NCBI RefSeq assembly: GCF_905220415.1
Contig: NC_059537.1
Span: 682,001 to 746,000, forward strand
Direction of reading: 5' to 3'
DNA from: Colias croceus
Taxonomy: Eukaryota > Arthropoda > Insecta > Lepidoptera > Pieridae
Length of the DNA stretch: 64,000 nt
Shown in pieces: positions 44,246-56,199 of the stretch (position 1 is the stretch's first letter; each line of letters starts with the position of its first letter). Below the pieces are notes generated by a model. That model worked only from the letters and a program-made list of their open reading frames with translations, was not told the origin of the DNA and did not search any database. A program made the translations under genes and the position numbers.

Positions 44246-47209
44246 ACGAACTTTTGGTTTAATCACGTACATTTGTTTTTCTATGTGTGTGTTTTTCAAA
44301 CCGCAAAAGAAGCGGAAGTCAAAAAATATTGAATCTTCATTTACATAAATGTGCAAATATCAATAAAAATTTAAAATATCTTAAATGCATCCTTTAATGA
44401 TACAAGTTATTATACAGACGTATGGAAGCACAGTTTGAAATTAGTTTCTTTTCATTTACAATTATTAATAATTTTCGGAATTATTAAAATGTTCTGTGAT
44501 TCATTTAATATTTTATGTATATCATTTTTTTTTATTTTATTTCAATGTGTTACTAAATTATTGTCGAACTGTGTTTCTGTGTAATAATAAATATAAGTAC
44601 GTAACTTTGTGCAGATTATACACAAAAAAACGCCATTAATGTCGGAAGTCAGTTTCTATTTGATAGTGGTTTAGAACTGCGGATATCGAGTTTTGATTGC
44701 GTTGAAATTTTTTTTTTTTCAAGTTTTAGTAAAATACCAGTAAAAAAATGTATGCGTGTACTAGAGTACACACGTAAGAAGTGAAACTTAGGGATAAAAA
44801 AAAGTTGGCGCGTAACGCAAAAATGTCACGCCTACGGCGTAACGGAAAAATGTCACGCATACAGCGTAACGCAAAAATGTTACACTAAATTTTTGTCCAA
44901 CCCCGATAAAGAAGTTTCACTTCAATAAAAAATACAATTTCAACTGACTTCATAAAAGGAGGCTTTTCAAGTAGATTATATTTTTTTTTGTTTGAACAGA
45001 AAACTGTTTTTAATTTATTTATTTGTTTGTTGTGTAGTTGACAAGCTTTTTTTTGTAATAAAACAAACATTTTTTTTATTGTTTAATTGTAATTTATACG
45101 TACTCATACTTTTATTTTTCGCTATCAAAACTCGATATCACAGATTGTTACTTAACAAATGAAATAAATTCGTATAGAGAATAATTTTAAGTAGTTATAT
45201 TGAAATGTTGAGGTTTTATTGAAGAATTGAATGTATTGTGTATCTAATTTTTTTTCGGTTTGATAAAAGATCGGATGTATAGATTTTACTAAATGAAGTT
45301 TTAATTAAGTTTGTTCATGTTGACAAAGTTTTGTTACATTATGTGTAGTTAAAAATAAATTAAATAATCTGATGATACGATTGAACATACTTAATATTCT
45401 CTCTTAAGAAAAATCCCTTACTTAAAAATAATCTTTATTTTAATTCAAGATTCAATTCTTCAATAAACCCTTTCCTGTTATTTTAAGACACACCGATTTC
45501 TCAAACGATACTCAAGTTGAGTTGTTACTCAAAGTTGAGTTCCGTTTGAGCAATCGGCCGATAGACAAATATACATTTGTACAAAATCATGGTGTTTCGC
45601 TTTGTGAAGTTAATGCTTCGTTTGTAACGGGACAAGTATATTTTTCTATATAAAAAAAAATGGTTTTTCCATCTATTAAATCCACGAATATGTGATTTTT
45701 AGCGACTCAAATATTATAATCGAATGCAGTATCTAAAAATATTGGTTATAAAAGGTTTTCATTAACCGTCTTCCGTAAATAACCTCCTCCTTTTTTGAAG
45801 TCGGTTAAAAAATACTTGTTCCGTAATACAATGTGTATGAAAAAAATAATTATTGTGTTTTATATATTGACATCAGGGTGCTCATGGCGTGCTCAAAGTG
45901 GTGTACCGTTGTGATATTTTTATATTATATAAAATCGTTTAGAAAATATAAATTGGGAATTAAAATCGTAATCCAAAAAAAAAAAAATGCTTTTCTGTCT
46001 TTAAGCTTTTTAAGTAGTTATCGAAAAATCTCTATTTATTAGGTAATATATTCAAATCTATCCTTCAATTCCAAAAACTAACAACTTTTGCAAAAATATG
46101 TGGAGATTAGAAAGAAGTAAACACGAACCAATTTGTGTAACATGCAAATATGTACCTGAAATTTTTAATAAATATTATTACCCATTAAAAATGAATTATA
46201 TATGAAAATAAACCAACGGCACACCAATCGCTTTTTTACATTACCTTTTCGTTATAATTACAATTTGAATGAAATGACCTCATTAGCTTAAAATAACGAT
46301 TAAATGAATTACGTTATAGTACAAAAAGGTGACTCAATGATACAGTACATAATAGGTTAGGTATTGGAACGATGTTGCGAAAGGGGGCTAGACGGATTTA
46401 ACACCAAAAGTTGTAACGACACTTTTTGCTATAGTTGCCTTGCGTCGTGTACGTGTTTATCTGTCTGTCTCTCTCTCATAAAAAGGGAGACAGTTTTTGA
46501 CGTGACAACGTCTTATAATTCGATAGAGCCGGCTGCACGCACGCAAAAACATGACTCATGCGGCGTTACCTCGCTCTGAGGCGTTCCATGTAAGGCTTGA
46601 AGTGCAAGCGAGAGCGTGGAACGAGCGACAAAGAAACACAATCGGCCTTAAGACGTTGCCACGTTCAACTATCGTCAGTAAACCGACTTTATAGACAACC
46701 ATTTTTTTAGTAACTTCGTTCCATCCGAGTGTATCTTGACACCTCTATAGTTTTTTTGTCCCTAAATGGGGTCCATTTACTACAAGAGATAAAGTCTTTT
46801 TTTCTTTCTATATGATATGAACACAAAAATGGGCCAGAAACTTTATTAATAATAAATTATTGTTACCTTAATGCTTTACAATAAGGTTGAATTTCGTAAA
46901 TACTTTACGTAATGACGATTGAATACGTACTAATATAATATGGGGTGTGTGCGTTTTTGCAAAGTATCTCTTTTGGTAGTAAATAAATTTATTATATGTA
47001 TTGGAAATGATCAATCAATGTTTACAGCAAAATTCCCAATTATGCAGATACTTTTTATTTGTTTTTGACTTAGAACCTTAGTTCGATCGATCATCGGATC
47101 AAATCTATTTGTAAATTATATACACATGCGATTGTAGAATTTGATGACAAGAAAGATGAAATAATAGTTTGTTAAATTGATTTGATATATGGATAAGTAA
47201 ATTATATTG
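44246..47209. other. Intergenic sequence with repeat fragments
   Basis: No gene was found. 44776-44920 is a GGCGTAACG-unit repeat flanked by AAGAAGTGAAACTT and AAGAAGTTTCACTTC, so its ends are inverted. 46360-46700 is a GC-richer block containing GTGCAAGCGAGAGCGTGGAACG, probably repeat-derived. The rest is AT-rich. Confidence 0.4.
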
Positions 47210-47395
47210 TTTTTTTAAAGTGAAACTTTTATTACATCGTCTCAAACTTTTTGGTCTGTGTAGCGCATGTCGCGTGACGCACGATACGTACGATAATTAT
47301 CGTACAAATACGATAATTTTTAGTTAAATGTGTATAGTGTTAAAAAAAGTTTCACTTTTACCGTGGTTTCATAAAACCACACAACATTTTTTTTT
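47210..47395 (-). mobile_element. MITE-like repeat, second copy
   Basis: Reverse complement of 31500-31682 with few differences, including the palindromic CGTACGATAATTATCGTACA core and inverted AGTGAAACTTTT ends. Confidence 0.6.
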
Positions 47396-48047
47396 TAATT
47401 ATATGAAATCAACATATTAAATTACCCATATTGATTTACTTGGGCATTGTTACAAATTATTTCATTTACAAAAAAAAAAGACATTTGAGATATTTGTATT
47501 GAAAAAATAACGCAAGTGATTTTTAATATACATATCTCAGATATCCTTTTGTATTCATAATTCTTGTTCAATAAAATATAATTTTGTGTGTATTTCTAAA
47601 GTTATAAACGTACATGAAAATACTAAGGTCCATTTTCACAACTTGCTGATAGACTCACTGATAGCTTACACATTTGGACTACACTTTAACACATTGTTAT
47701 TTTATCTGACAGAGCATTTTCAGAAGTTGTGAACAAATGTAACTTAATTCATTTAATGCGTGCTTAAAAGCAATACAATTAATATAATAGATACAATTAT
47801 TATAAAGTATAGATTTATATAGAATTTTATAGCTGACTTCGTTCAGCGGTCGGCGGTCGAAGTGCATGTTGTATGAGAAAGAAATAGAATATTACATGAA
47901 TTACTTATAATGTTTTAATTTAAGAATTTCGGTTGTAAGTACATTTTTATGTTATTTTTTTAATTACAGGTAATTTTGGAATTATTTTGTGTTTTTTTTT
48001 GTTACCCTTTCTTGTTTTTTCTACGACAGACGATTCTGATTATAATC

Positions 48048-48217
48048 TTTTATATAAAAATGAATCGCAAAATGTGTTGGTAAGCGCATAACTCGAGAAC
48101 GGCTGAACCGATTTCGATAATTCTTTTTTTATTATATTTCTTGAAGTACGAGGATGGATCTTATGTAGAGAAAACGTAAACATGTACCACGGGCGAAGCC
48201 GGGGCGGACCGCTAGTT
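48048..48217 (+). repeat. Interspersed repeat, AAAATGTGTTGGTAAGCGC family
   Basis: Fuller copy of 4314-4444, with CTCGAGAACGGCTGAACCGA and the end ACGGGCGAAGCCGGGGCGGA. Confidence 0.65.
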
Positions 48218-48479
48218 ATAATATAATTTTTTCCGGCATTTAAAAGCTGTTCAAATAGCTCACCATCGAGAATATCTAGAACTTGTGTGGATTTTCATGT
48301 ATTAATATTTATTATCATTAATATCGAAGATAGTCCAAAAAGGTTTATATAATATTATAATCAAAGCACTGTTATGCCTATTGCCTAGTCACGAGACAGC
48401 AACATTGAACTAACCAAAGATTTGAAATTCAGAAAGTAAAAGTAGCCTATTACTCCAGTCAGTCAAGACAATCAATTCA

Positions 48480-48831
48480 CAATAATTCCAAAAGTTTTCA
48501 AACTTCGGTCAAGTGAATGGTACATTGGGACGACAATAAATCTCATTTTGCAACTTTGTCCGCAGTCCGGAACTGCAATTAAATTATTTTTTGCTGTATA
48601 GTCGTGAAAAAAAATCCAAAAGTTCTGCAAACTTGGGAAAGTTTTCGATATAATATTTCATATCACGTATTAAATTTGCAACCAATCTCAGTGGATTTTT
48701 TTTCACGACTATACAGCAAAAAATAATTTAATTGCAGTTCCGGACTGCGGACAAGGTTGCAAAATGAGATTTATTGTCGTCCCAATGTACCATTCACTTG
48801 ACCGAAGTTTGAAAACTTTTGGAATTATTGT
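48480..48831. mobile_element. Snapback element with 138-bp arms
   Basis: The left arm 48480-48617 and right arm 48693-48831 are nearly perfect inverted repeats (for example TGCAGTTCCGGACTGCGGAC is the complement of left-arm sequence) around a 75-bp loop. It is non-coding. Target duplication is not clear. Confidence 0.75.
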
Positions 48832-49314
48832 TAAATTTTCGATTTCGGATGTCGATTTCTGACTGAATTACCTATATGAGCATTATGAAAAACAACACTA
48901 TGTATTTAGTATCTACGTACCTACATATCCTATCTGTACTAAATTTCATCATAATATATACTTTTGTGTGGAAATAAATGCTGAATCATCATTATTATAC
49001 TAATTAACACCTAATTAGCGATCCTCTTTAGCTTCGCCCGTGGAACATAATATGTGAAACGACCTATAGGTACCATTCAGTTATACATACGTATATCTAA
49101 CGATGAAAGAATGTTTGAAATCGGCCCAGTAGTTCCTGAGATTTACGCGTGCATACAAACAAACTTGAGCTTGCTCGGGGCAGTAATGCTTAGATCAATA
49201 AAACTAAACTACACCCAGGTAATACAACCGAAATACATAATATGTAGTTCTTTTACATTTTTATTCATGAAATTTATCAGTCTCTTGTTTAATTTTTATT
49301 ATTGAAATTTGAAA

Positions 49315-49350
49315 CTAGCTTACGCCCGCGACTCCGTCCGCGCGGAAAAA
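49315..49350 (+). repeat. Fragment of the CTAGCTTCCGCCCGCG family
   Basis: CTAGCTTACGCCCGCGACTC and CGTCCGCGCGG only; the remainder is lost. Confidence 0.5.
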
Positions 49351-49961
49351 TTAAGAAAAATTAAGATATCAATAAAATATATATTTTTGCAAGTAAAATC
49401 AATACTTAGGTATTTATCCAAATAGATACTTTATTAATTAGTTTTGTCGTATTTTATATTTGAAAAAACTTTTTTAAGTAGGTAAGTTCTTTTCTTTGAT
49501 TATTGATTTATAAAATGCCTCACTAATACGTTTTTGAGAGAAAATTCTCAAGCTGTAGAAAATCTCAGGACTTTTCCATGGAAATCAGGCCTTTTCTCAG
49601 GACTCTTGATTTTTTCATCTGGTAACCCTAAACTCACACGAATCGAAACGAGCTGCTCCGAAATCGGACGAATACGTCATAAGCAGCTGTTTATGAGAAA
49701 GTAGGTGTATAGCACAGAGTACTTTTATATATATAGGTGTATAGGCATAAAGTAACTTATATATATCGGGTATAGAGTCTACAGCAAAATTTTGAACTAG
49801 CGCCATCTAGTGGACGGGTCGCAAACTATGTTATCTACTATATATAAGCATAGGACGAGTATAGGTATATATATATCTACCCTACTATAGGACCCTACAT
49901 AGCTTTCTTAATTTCTATTTTTTTTTTAATATAAAGAAAACACGGTTATGAGTACTAAATA

Positions 49962-52900
49962 TCATTTATTTTTTCTTCTTCGACTACCTAATATTAATGC
50001 CTCTCTTTGAATAAAATCTCCTTCATCACAGTCTTTGCTGGTACCGTCCATTAATTTATTTGTAGCCTTGCACCAATTATAAGCAAAGAACTTACTGCAA
50101 AAATTGTACATAAATTTCTTTATTTCATCTTTATGATTTGGACAATTTATAAAAGAGGAATCCACTGACACATCCAACACCAAATTAATGTAAGCTTTTA
50201 AATTATTTAAATGATTTTTATTTTTTAATACATGATATGCCACATCCTGTATAGCTGAAAACATTTTTTTTATATTGTCTGTCGGATATGTTAGATATCT
50301 TTTATTTTTAACATATTCTCTTTTAGAAATGTATTTGTTTTTCTCCAAATCTTTTTCAAACAAATAGTTATGACAATTCTTGCAGTTTTTTATAATTGGT
50401 TTACATTTTCTTAATAAATAACCAGTCACATACTCTAGCTGGGCCTTTATTGTAGGATTCCTGTTCTTTTCTTCGTAATCTACAATTATTTGATCATTAA
50501 TAAAATCCTCCAAATCAATATCACAACTCTCAGTGTTGGATGTCTGAGATTTTGATAAAAACATTTCTTCAAAAGCATTTAAAGTTTCACAGGAATCCTC
50601 CTCACAATTCGACCCAACCGCATAATTGCTACTCATTTTATTAATTAATAGTGAGGCGAATGCGGCTTCAAAGGCAGCACACGTAGGGTTTACATTTCTA
50701 ATACCATGGCTACGTATGCTGCCAAAGAAATTTTCTAGGGGGTCCTGATTTAAATGCCTACACCACATCGACTTCATATTATATTTATTGAACAAAGTTT
50801 CTTTCAGCAATTCCACATTTTCAACAGTATGGACCCAGTTATTTATTGATGGAACAGTACCAGAGGACCCCGAAACAGTAACAAACTTCATAGATTTTAA
50901 CACTTTTTTTGACTTCGACCACACCTCGCTGTGCTTAGAACTTGGTGTGACATTTCTAAGAAGATCTTTTCCGCTCCTATTCTTCGAATTCTGAAAACTT
51001 CCATTTAACGAGTCGAAGAGATCGTCGATAAAAATTATTAGATCTGCGGTGTCCTTCGTCTCTTCAGGTAAAATTCCATTTTCTGAAAAAAAAAATGAAC
51101 AGTCACATGTTTGTTATACTAGGATATATATACTTTTTGTAGGTATATAAATTATTATACATAGTACTAACCATGTAGATAATCGTATGGGTGATTCTAA
51201 ACTAATTGAAGCCAGTATATTAATATTTGTCATAAGACAAAGATATCGGAGAAAGAATCATTTTGTACTAAATAAAATAAAAATACTACAAAGTTTGATG
51301 TGTGAACACAGAATTTAATTGAAAATAGTTAGTCAATCTTATTTGAGAATAGCTTTGTTAGTTAATAAAAATATTACTTACCAGCCAAATAACCCATTGT
51401 TTTTCCAACTGTCTGGCTAAATATCTGAGATGCAAATTTGACCTTCATCTTAGGTATCTTATCTTTATTACAATGATTTTCAGTCAAATTTTTTATTATC
51501 TTTAGTCCTTTGTAAGATGGGTTATTTTGGTACAATTGTGTAATATGCTCCCATTTCGCTACTTTTTCTTGACTATCCAATGTAAATTTTAAATTTTTGG
51601 TTAAAAGGTTGTTTCTAAGTCCTTTTAAAAGATGAGGGACATCATAAAGAGGTATTATACATTGCCCATCAACTTCAAAGACAGAGTGCCTAAGCACCTC
51701 ATTTCGTCTTAGGTATTCTTTTCGAGTTTCATTAATTAAATAATTGATAGCACTCGTGTTTGATGTACCCTGGTCACAGACTGTCGACAACACTGTGAAT
51801 CCTGTTGATTGGAGTTTTCTTATGATATCAACAATCATTTTGGCTAAAACTCCTTTAGGTGTGCTCCCGTGACTGAAGGAGTAATATATAGGCTGCTTGT
51901 AGTTTTTGGTGATTCCTCTTATCATGAAGACCTGTACATGATTGGCTATTTTTCTTGTTGCTTCGCCGTTGTGATTTACGAAACCCGTTATTTTGTCTTT
52001 TCTAGGGTTATAATCAAAATGAGGTTTAATAGCCATTTCGTCAAAAAGTAATGAGCACAGTTTATTATCTTGTTTCATTTTCAATGCCTTCTTTTTTAAT
52101 TGGGCAAATATATTCTCATTAATTCCAGGCTTTAAACCTGCCCTTGAAATAAGCCTGCTTATAGTAGCAGGGGAAGGCAAAACAAAAATCTTACTGAGCC
52201 ACCTGTAAACTTTAGGCCCAAGTTTATAGAGTGAAAGTGACATAACTTTCTCTTCATTTGAAAATCTTCGCCCCATTTTTGGTTTCATTATTTCTCGAAA
52301 CTGCATAACAGTAAAAATCGCAGCCAAGGTTTTAAATTTCTTTAGAGCATTTTGAAACATTGTATTTGTAGATAGCTTCTTTGCTTTTCGCAAACGTTCT
52401 TTATAAGAGTCGTTCCTTTTTTGCAATTTCTTGATTGTTTGCTGCAACATCTGCTCACCGTCCACATATTTTTTCTTTGTGGTCTCTGCAAACAGAAATT
52501 AATATAATATAGTTTATATATTATGTAGGTATACATAGTTATTTTGAGACTTCATGCCAAAAGACAAAGACAGGGTTTGGTTGCCATGTCTTTTAAAAAA
52601 TTCAAGCCACAATTTTTTTGTTGAGTTTGGCATATGATTTTGTATCCGTACATCTTAATCTGTGCTTCTAATGTATATGTCGTGGCCATATCGTAGATTT
52701 GCTCATTTCATGAAATGGCCAACATAGTTTGATCAGATCGTTAAATCGTCAACGTTTCACGATTTGGTCATCGACATTTGGCCAGATCGTATAAAATATA
52801 GGTTAGGTTAGACTTTAATAAACAACGCACAAGCCGAGCGAGCAAAGCGAGCGTGCCGCGGCAGCGGCCGGCGAGTGCCAGAAGCGAATCGCTTTTTAAA

Positions 52901-55588
52901 AAACAAACAAAAATGGTCGCATTTCATGAAATGGCCATCCACGTTTGGCCAGATCGACTATCTGGCCAAATGTGGATGACCAAATCGTGAAACGTTGACG
53001 ATTTAACGATCTGGCCAAACTAAATTGGCCATTTCATGAAATGAGCAAATTTACGATATGACCACGACATATACATATATTGCCCCCATTCTGCTTACAT
53101 GGTTACAGATTTCAATACCTTTTGAAATTTTATATCTACTAATTGAAACACCCTACTTATTAAAAATTTAAAATTAATTTAATTTAGTAAAAATCATAAT
53201 ATTAAAGCATAGTATGTAAAATACATACTACACAAATAAACATTACACAATTTTTATAGAATACTAGCGACCCACCTCGATTTCGCACAGGTGAAATACT
53301 AATCCATACTAATATTATAAATTTGAAAGTGTGTTTGTTTGTCCGACCTTCACGTCAAAACTTAGCTATATTATGCCATGATTTTTGGTGTGGAGATAGT
53401 TGGAAGGCTGGAGAGTAACATTGACAAAGGCTACTTTTCACTGCGGAAAAATATCTCATTCTCATGGGAAATCACTTTATGTTAATTCCCTAAGAGCACG
53501 CGGGCGAAGCCGCGGGGCACCACTAGTTATATATATGCTAATACAAAAACTTACTTGGTACTGAAGGCTTAGCAGGCTCAGCAGGAGCACGAGGAGGGAT
53601 ATCCACATCCAAGGTTATGCTAGGTCTCATAGGATTAAGTCCAGGCTGTTTTTCAGTAACACCAATTCCTGTTAAAGTAAGCAAATTTTATTATAATATA
53701 CGTTATTTTAGGATTCCGTACCCAAAGGGTTATTCATAAAGGGGTATTACAGAGGCTTCTGCTGTCTGTCCGTCTGTCACCAGGCTGTATCTATCAACTG
53801 TGCTAGTTAGACACTTGAAATTTTGACATAAAAAGACAGATGGATATGTATTAAATATTAATATCGCCACTACAACAACAAATACAAAAGGGGATTCCCA
53901 TACAACAAAATTAATTTATCTGCTCGAAATTCATGAAAGCAAACGGTAGACACATTCACAGAATGTTCAATTAAATAAAATTTATTTTTATGGGGCTCCC
54001 ATTCATGAGAATTTATCACTGGAAATCATCGCATTCCCATGGGAATTAAACTGTAAATGTAACTTTGTAGTCATATCAGAATGACACTTGGGATACAATT
54101 AACCGCTGGAAGAATTCTCGTTCTAAGGGGAAATAAGATTTTGTTAATCCCCTAAGAACAAACAGGCGAAGTCGCAAGCACCTCTAGCCTCTAGTGATGA
54201 TATTTTTTGAATATATTGAAACATTTACAAAACAGCAAAACTATCATCATCATCATATCAAATATCATCACAATTACAAAATTACAAATGACCATGATAG
54301 ACTGAGAAATATGAAATATCTCACCTGATACTGATGGCATATCTGGGTTAATAGGTATCTGCTGGTTAATCTCCTGCAGGGGATGTTTTCTTACAAAAGA
54401 AAAAGCTGAAAAAAAATATAAGCAGCTAAGTATAAACAAGATTGGTAAAAAATATTTAATAATTTTTAAAAATATTTAATAAAAATCAATAAATTGTCTC
54501 AGACACTTTTTAGATATTGAATAAATCTTTAATTTAAGAAACTATAACACATTGTTGCTAATTTAGTTTTCTTAAACAAGCTCCTAAAGAATTACAGAAA
54601 TAAGTCAAAATCACTCTAAAATCGATACGGCCTCTTAAAACTGAATAATGTTAGGCTTAATTTTCTAATTTTAGGCTGTGTGGAATCAGAGTGGAGTTAT
54701 CTACTAACTCTATCTACGCCAAATGCATTTGAGGAATGAGTTTGGTCTATTTTAACACATCTCCTTTCCCTTTACTCAACTCAACTCTAATTGAAACGCA
54801 CCCATATTTTCATGATGTAAATCATCTCACATACATGTGAAATAAATGAAAATTTTTATCTAAGCACTTGCTGTGGTCATTTTATTGTAACGCTTTAGTA
54901 AATTATAGTTACCAGATAACCGAAGAGTGGGGATAGCACTTGGACTGAGCTTTTTACTTCTAGTGTGATATTTTTCTTCAAAATGTACATGGCATACTCG
55001 TCGGTAGTTATAAATGTACAAGTTCTCTTTTCCTAATATGTCGCCTCCAACATTATAAATCCAGTCTCTGAAGCGTTCTAGCTCTTTATCTGGGTTAGGA
55101 AATTTATGTAAAATTTCATCAACAGCACCTGGAAAATAAATAAAAAAATATATTTCAGAACACCTAATTTTGGTGTAACCCATGTAACAGATAAGGGTCA
55201 GAGTGACCTTCAGGGAGCGGCTTACAGGAACTTGTGATTTCATGTCGTTCTAAGACATTTCCAAGAGCTAATAAATGGCAGCTTCCTAAAGTGCACCCAG
55301 GCCAAATGGCCTGCTTAATGGTGAATTCATGGATAAACAATAATTTTAATGTGGCCGATTTACTGTATCCGGTTAGTTACAAGAAAACGTCTCAATGAAT
55401 TGATAAAAGGAGTTCGAATGAACGAAAATTGTGCATAGTACTTAAGTAGTACTTAACCTCAAACATATGCAATCGAGTCGAGTTCCCGAATTTAGGAATT
55501 ACACTTATGATAAAGCTTTTAAAAACCAGAACAAAACTAAGATCTACTTACCACAGTTGGGTACACAACACTTTTTCACAGCTGCCAT
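49962..55588 (-). CDS. THAP9-like P-element-type transposase homologue (6 exons, intact)
   Basis: Minus-strand exons: 55588-55552, 55128-54913, 54405-54325, 53668-53555, 52485-51382, 51082-49962. Every junction is GT-AG and in frame, giving 890 residues with no internal stop (human THAP9 about 903). Residues 1-81 form a THAP zinc finger: C7/C8 and C12, W35, C58-x2-H61, AIPT box at 77-80. A basic coiled-coil-like segment follows from about 157. The RNase H-like region keeps the P-element catalytic acids: D298 (LLFDEMAI), D387 (TVCDQGTSN), E634 (QDPLENFFGSIR), plus DVPHLLKGLRNN. The C-terminal region is cysteine-containing and ends RRRKNK. I found no terminal repeats around it, and its introns hold unrelated, worn repeats, which suggests a long-resident, possibly domesticated gene rather than a fresh insertion. 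Function unknown. Confidence 0.88.
52671..53075. mobile_element. 405-bp MITE in THAP9-like intron 4
   Basis: Inverted ends ATGTATATGTCGTGGCCATA and the complement of ATGTATATGTCGTGGTCATA. The arms continue with ATTTCATGAAATGGCC and repeated TGGCCAGATCG strings. The centre has a GC-rich stretch (CGCGGCAGCGGCCGGCGAG). Confidence 0.7.
53301..53526 (+). repeat. Interspersed SINE/LINE-tail repeat
   Basis: It begins ATCCATACTAATATTATAAA and ends CGCGGGCGAAGCCGCGGGGC. A related worn fragment ends near 54185. Confidence 0.55.
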
Positions 55589-56199
55589 TAGTTCAAGTCC
55601 GTAAAACGTAGCCGGGGTCAGAGAGCAAAATACAGAATCGTCGGAGTCAAAAGCGGAAAGCGGTAGGATCGTATAAGGCAGGAACATCAAAGTCAATAAA
55701 AACAGGCCGGGTCGTCGGTGGAGAAAACAAAAAACATGAAAAAACACCATGAGCACTTCCGAATCGCACGAGGTGGGAAACAGAATGTTTTGACATGGAC
55801 ACTTGACAGGAAGGTGACAGCCAACTTCAAAATGGCTGCCCGCGTTTCGTTTCAAAATTATCATCAGATTTGTTTTTTTAATTTTACACAATTACAACAG
55901 ATTTTTGTTTTCTGATGATATAAGCTGAATTAAGATTTATAATTTATTATGAACGGATGATGTATTACAAAAAATAATGACTTTATTGAAAATAATTAAT
56001 TTACCAAATTATGGTAAAACGAAACGGTGCAACGTACACAGCACCATCTGTTGACAAGGTCTCGAACACCGATTTACAGAGATTTCTCCTATATAGTCAG
56101 AAAGTACTAGCTGCGTAGACCCTGTGTATAGGTATTTATGTACAACAGTGAATAGCATGTACTTGTAAAATTTGTGTATAAAGTGTTTTGAATTTGAAT
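55589..56199. other. Divergent intergenic region
   Basis: Lies between the start of the THAP9-like gene (-) and that of the BED-finger gene (+). The two ATGs are 612 bp apart, so a shared promoter region is possible. The 75 bases beyond the THAP start are GC-richer than the rest. No TATA box is obvious. Confidence 0.4.

Noticed and set aside
55718..55915. Plus-strand frame upstream of the THAP9-like gene
   Set aside because: Antisense to the 5' flank, with no recognisable motif and no splice support.
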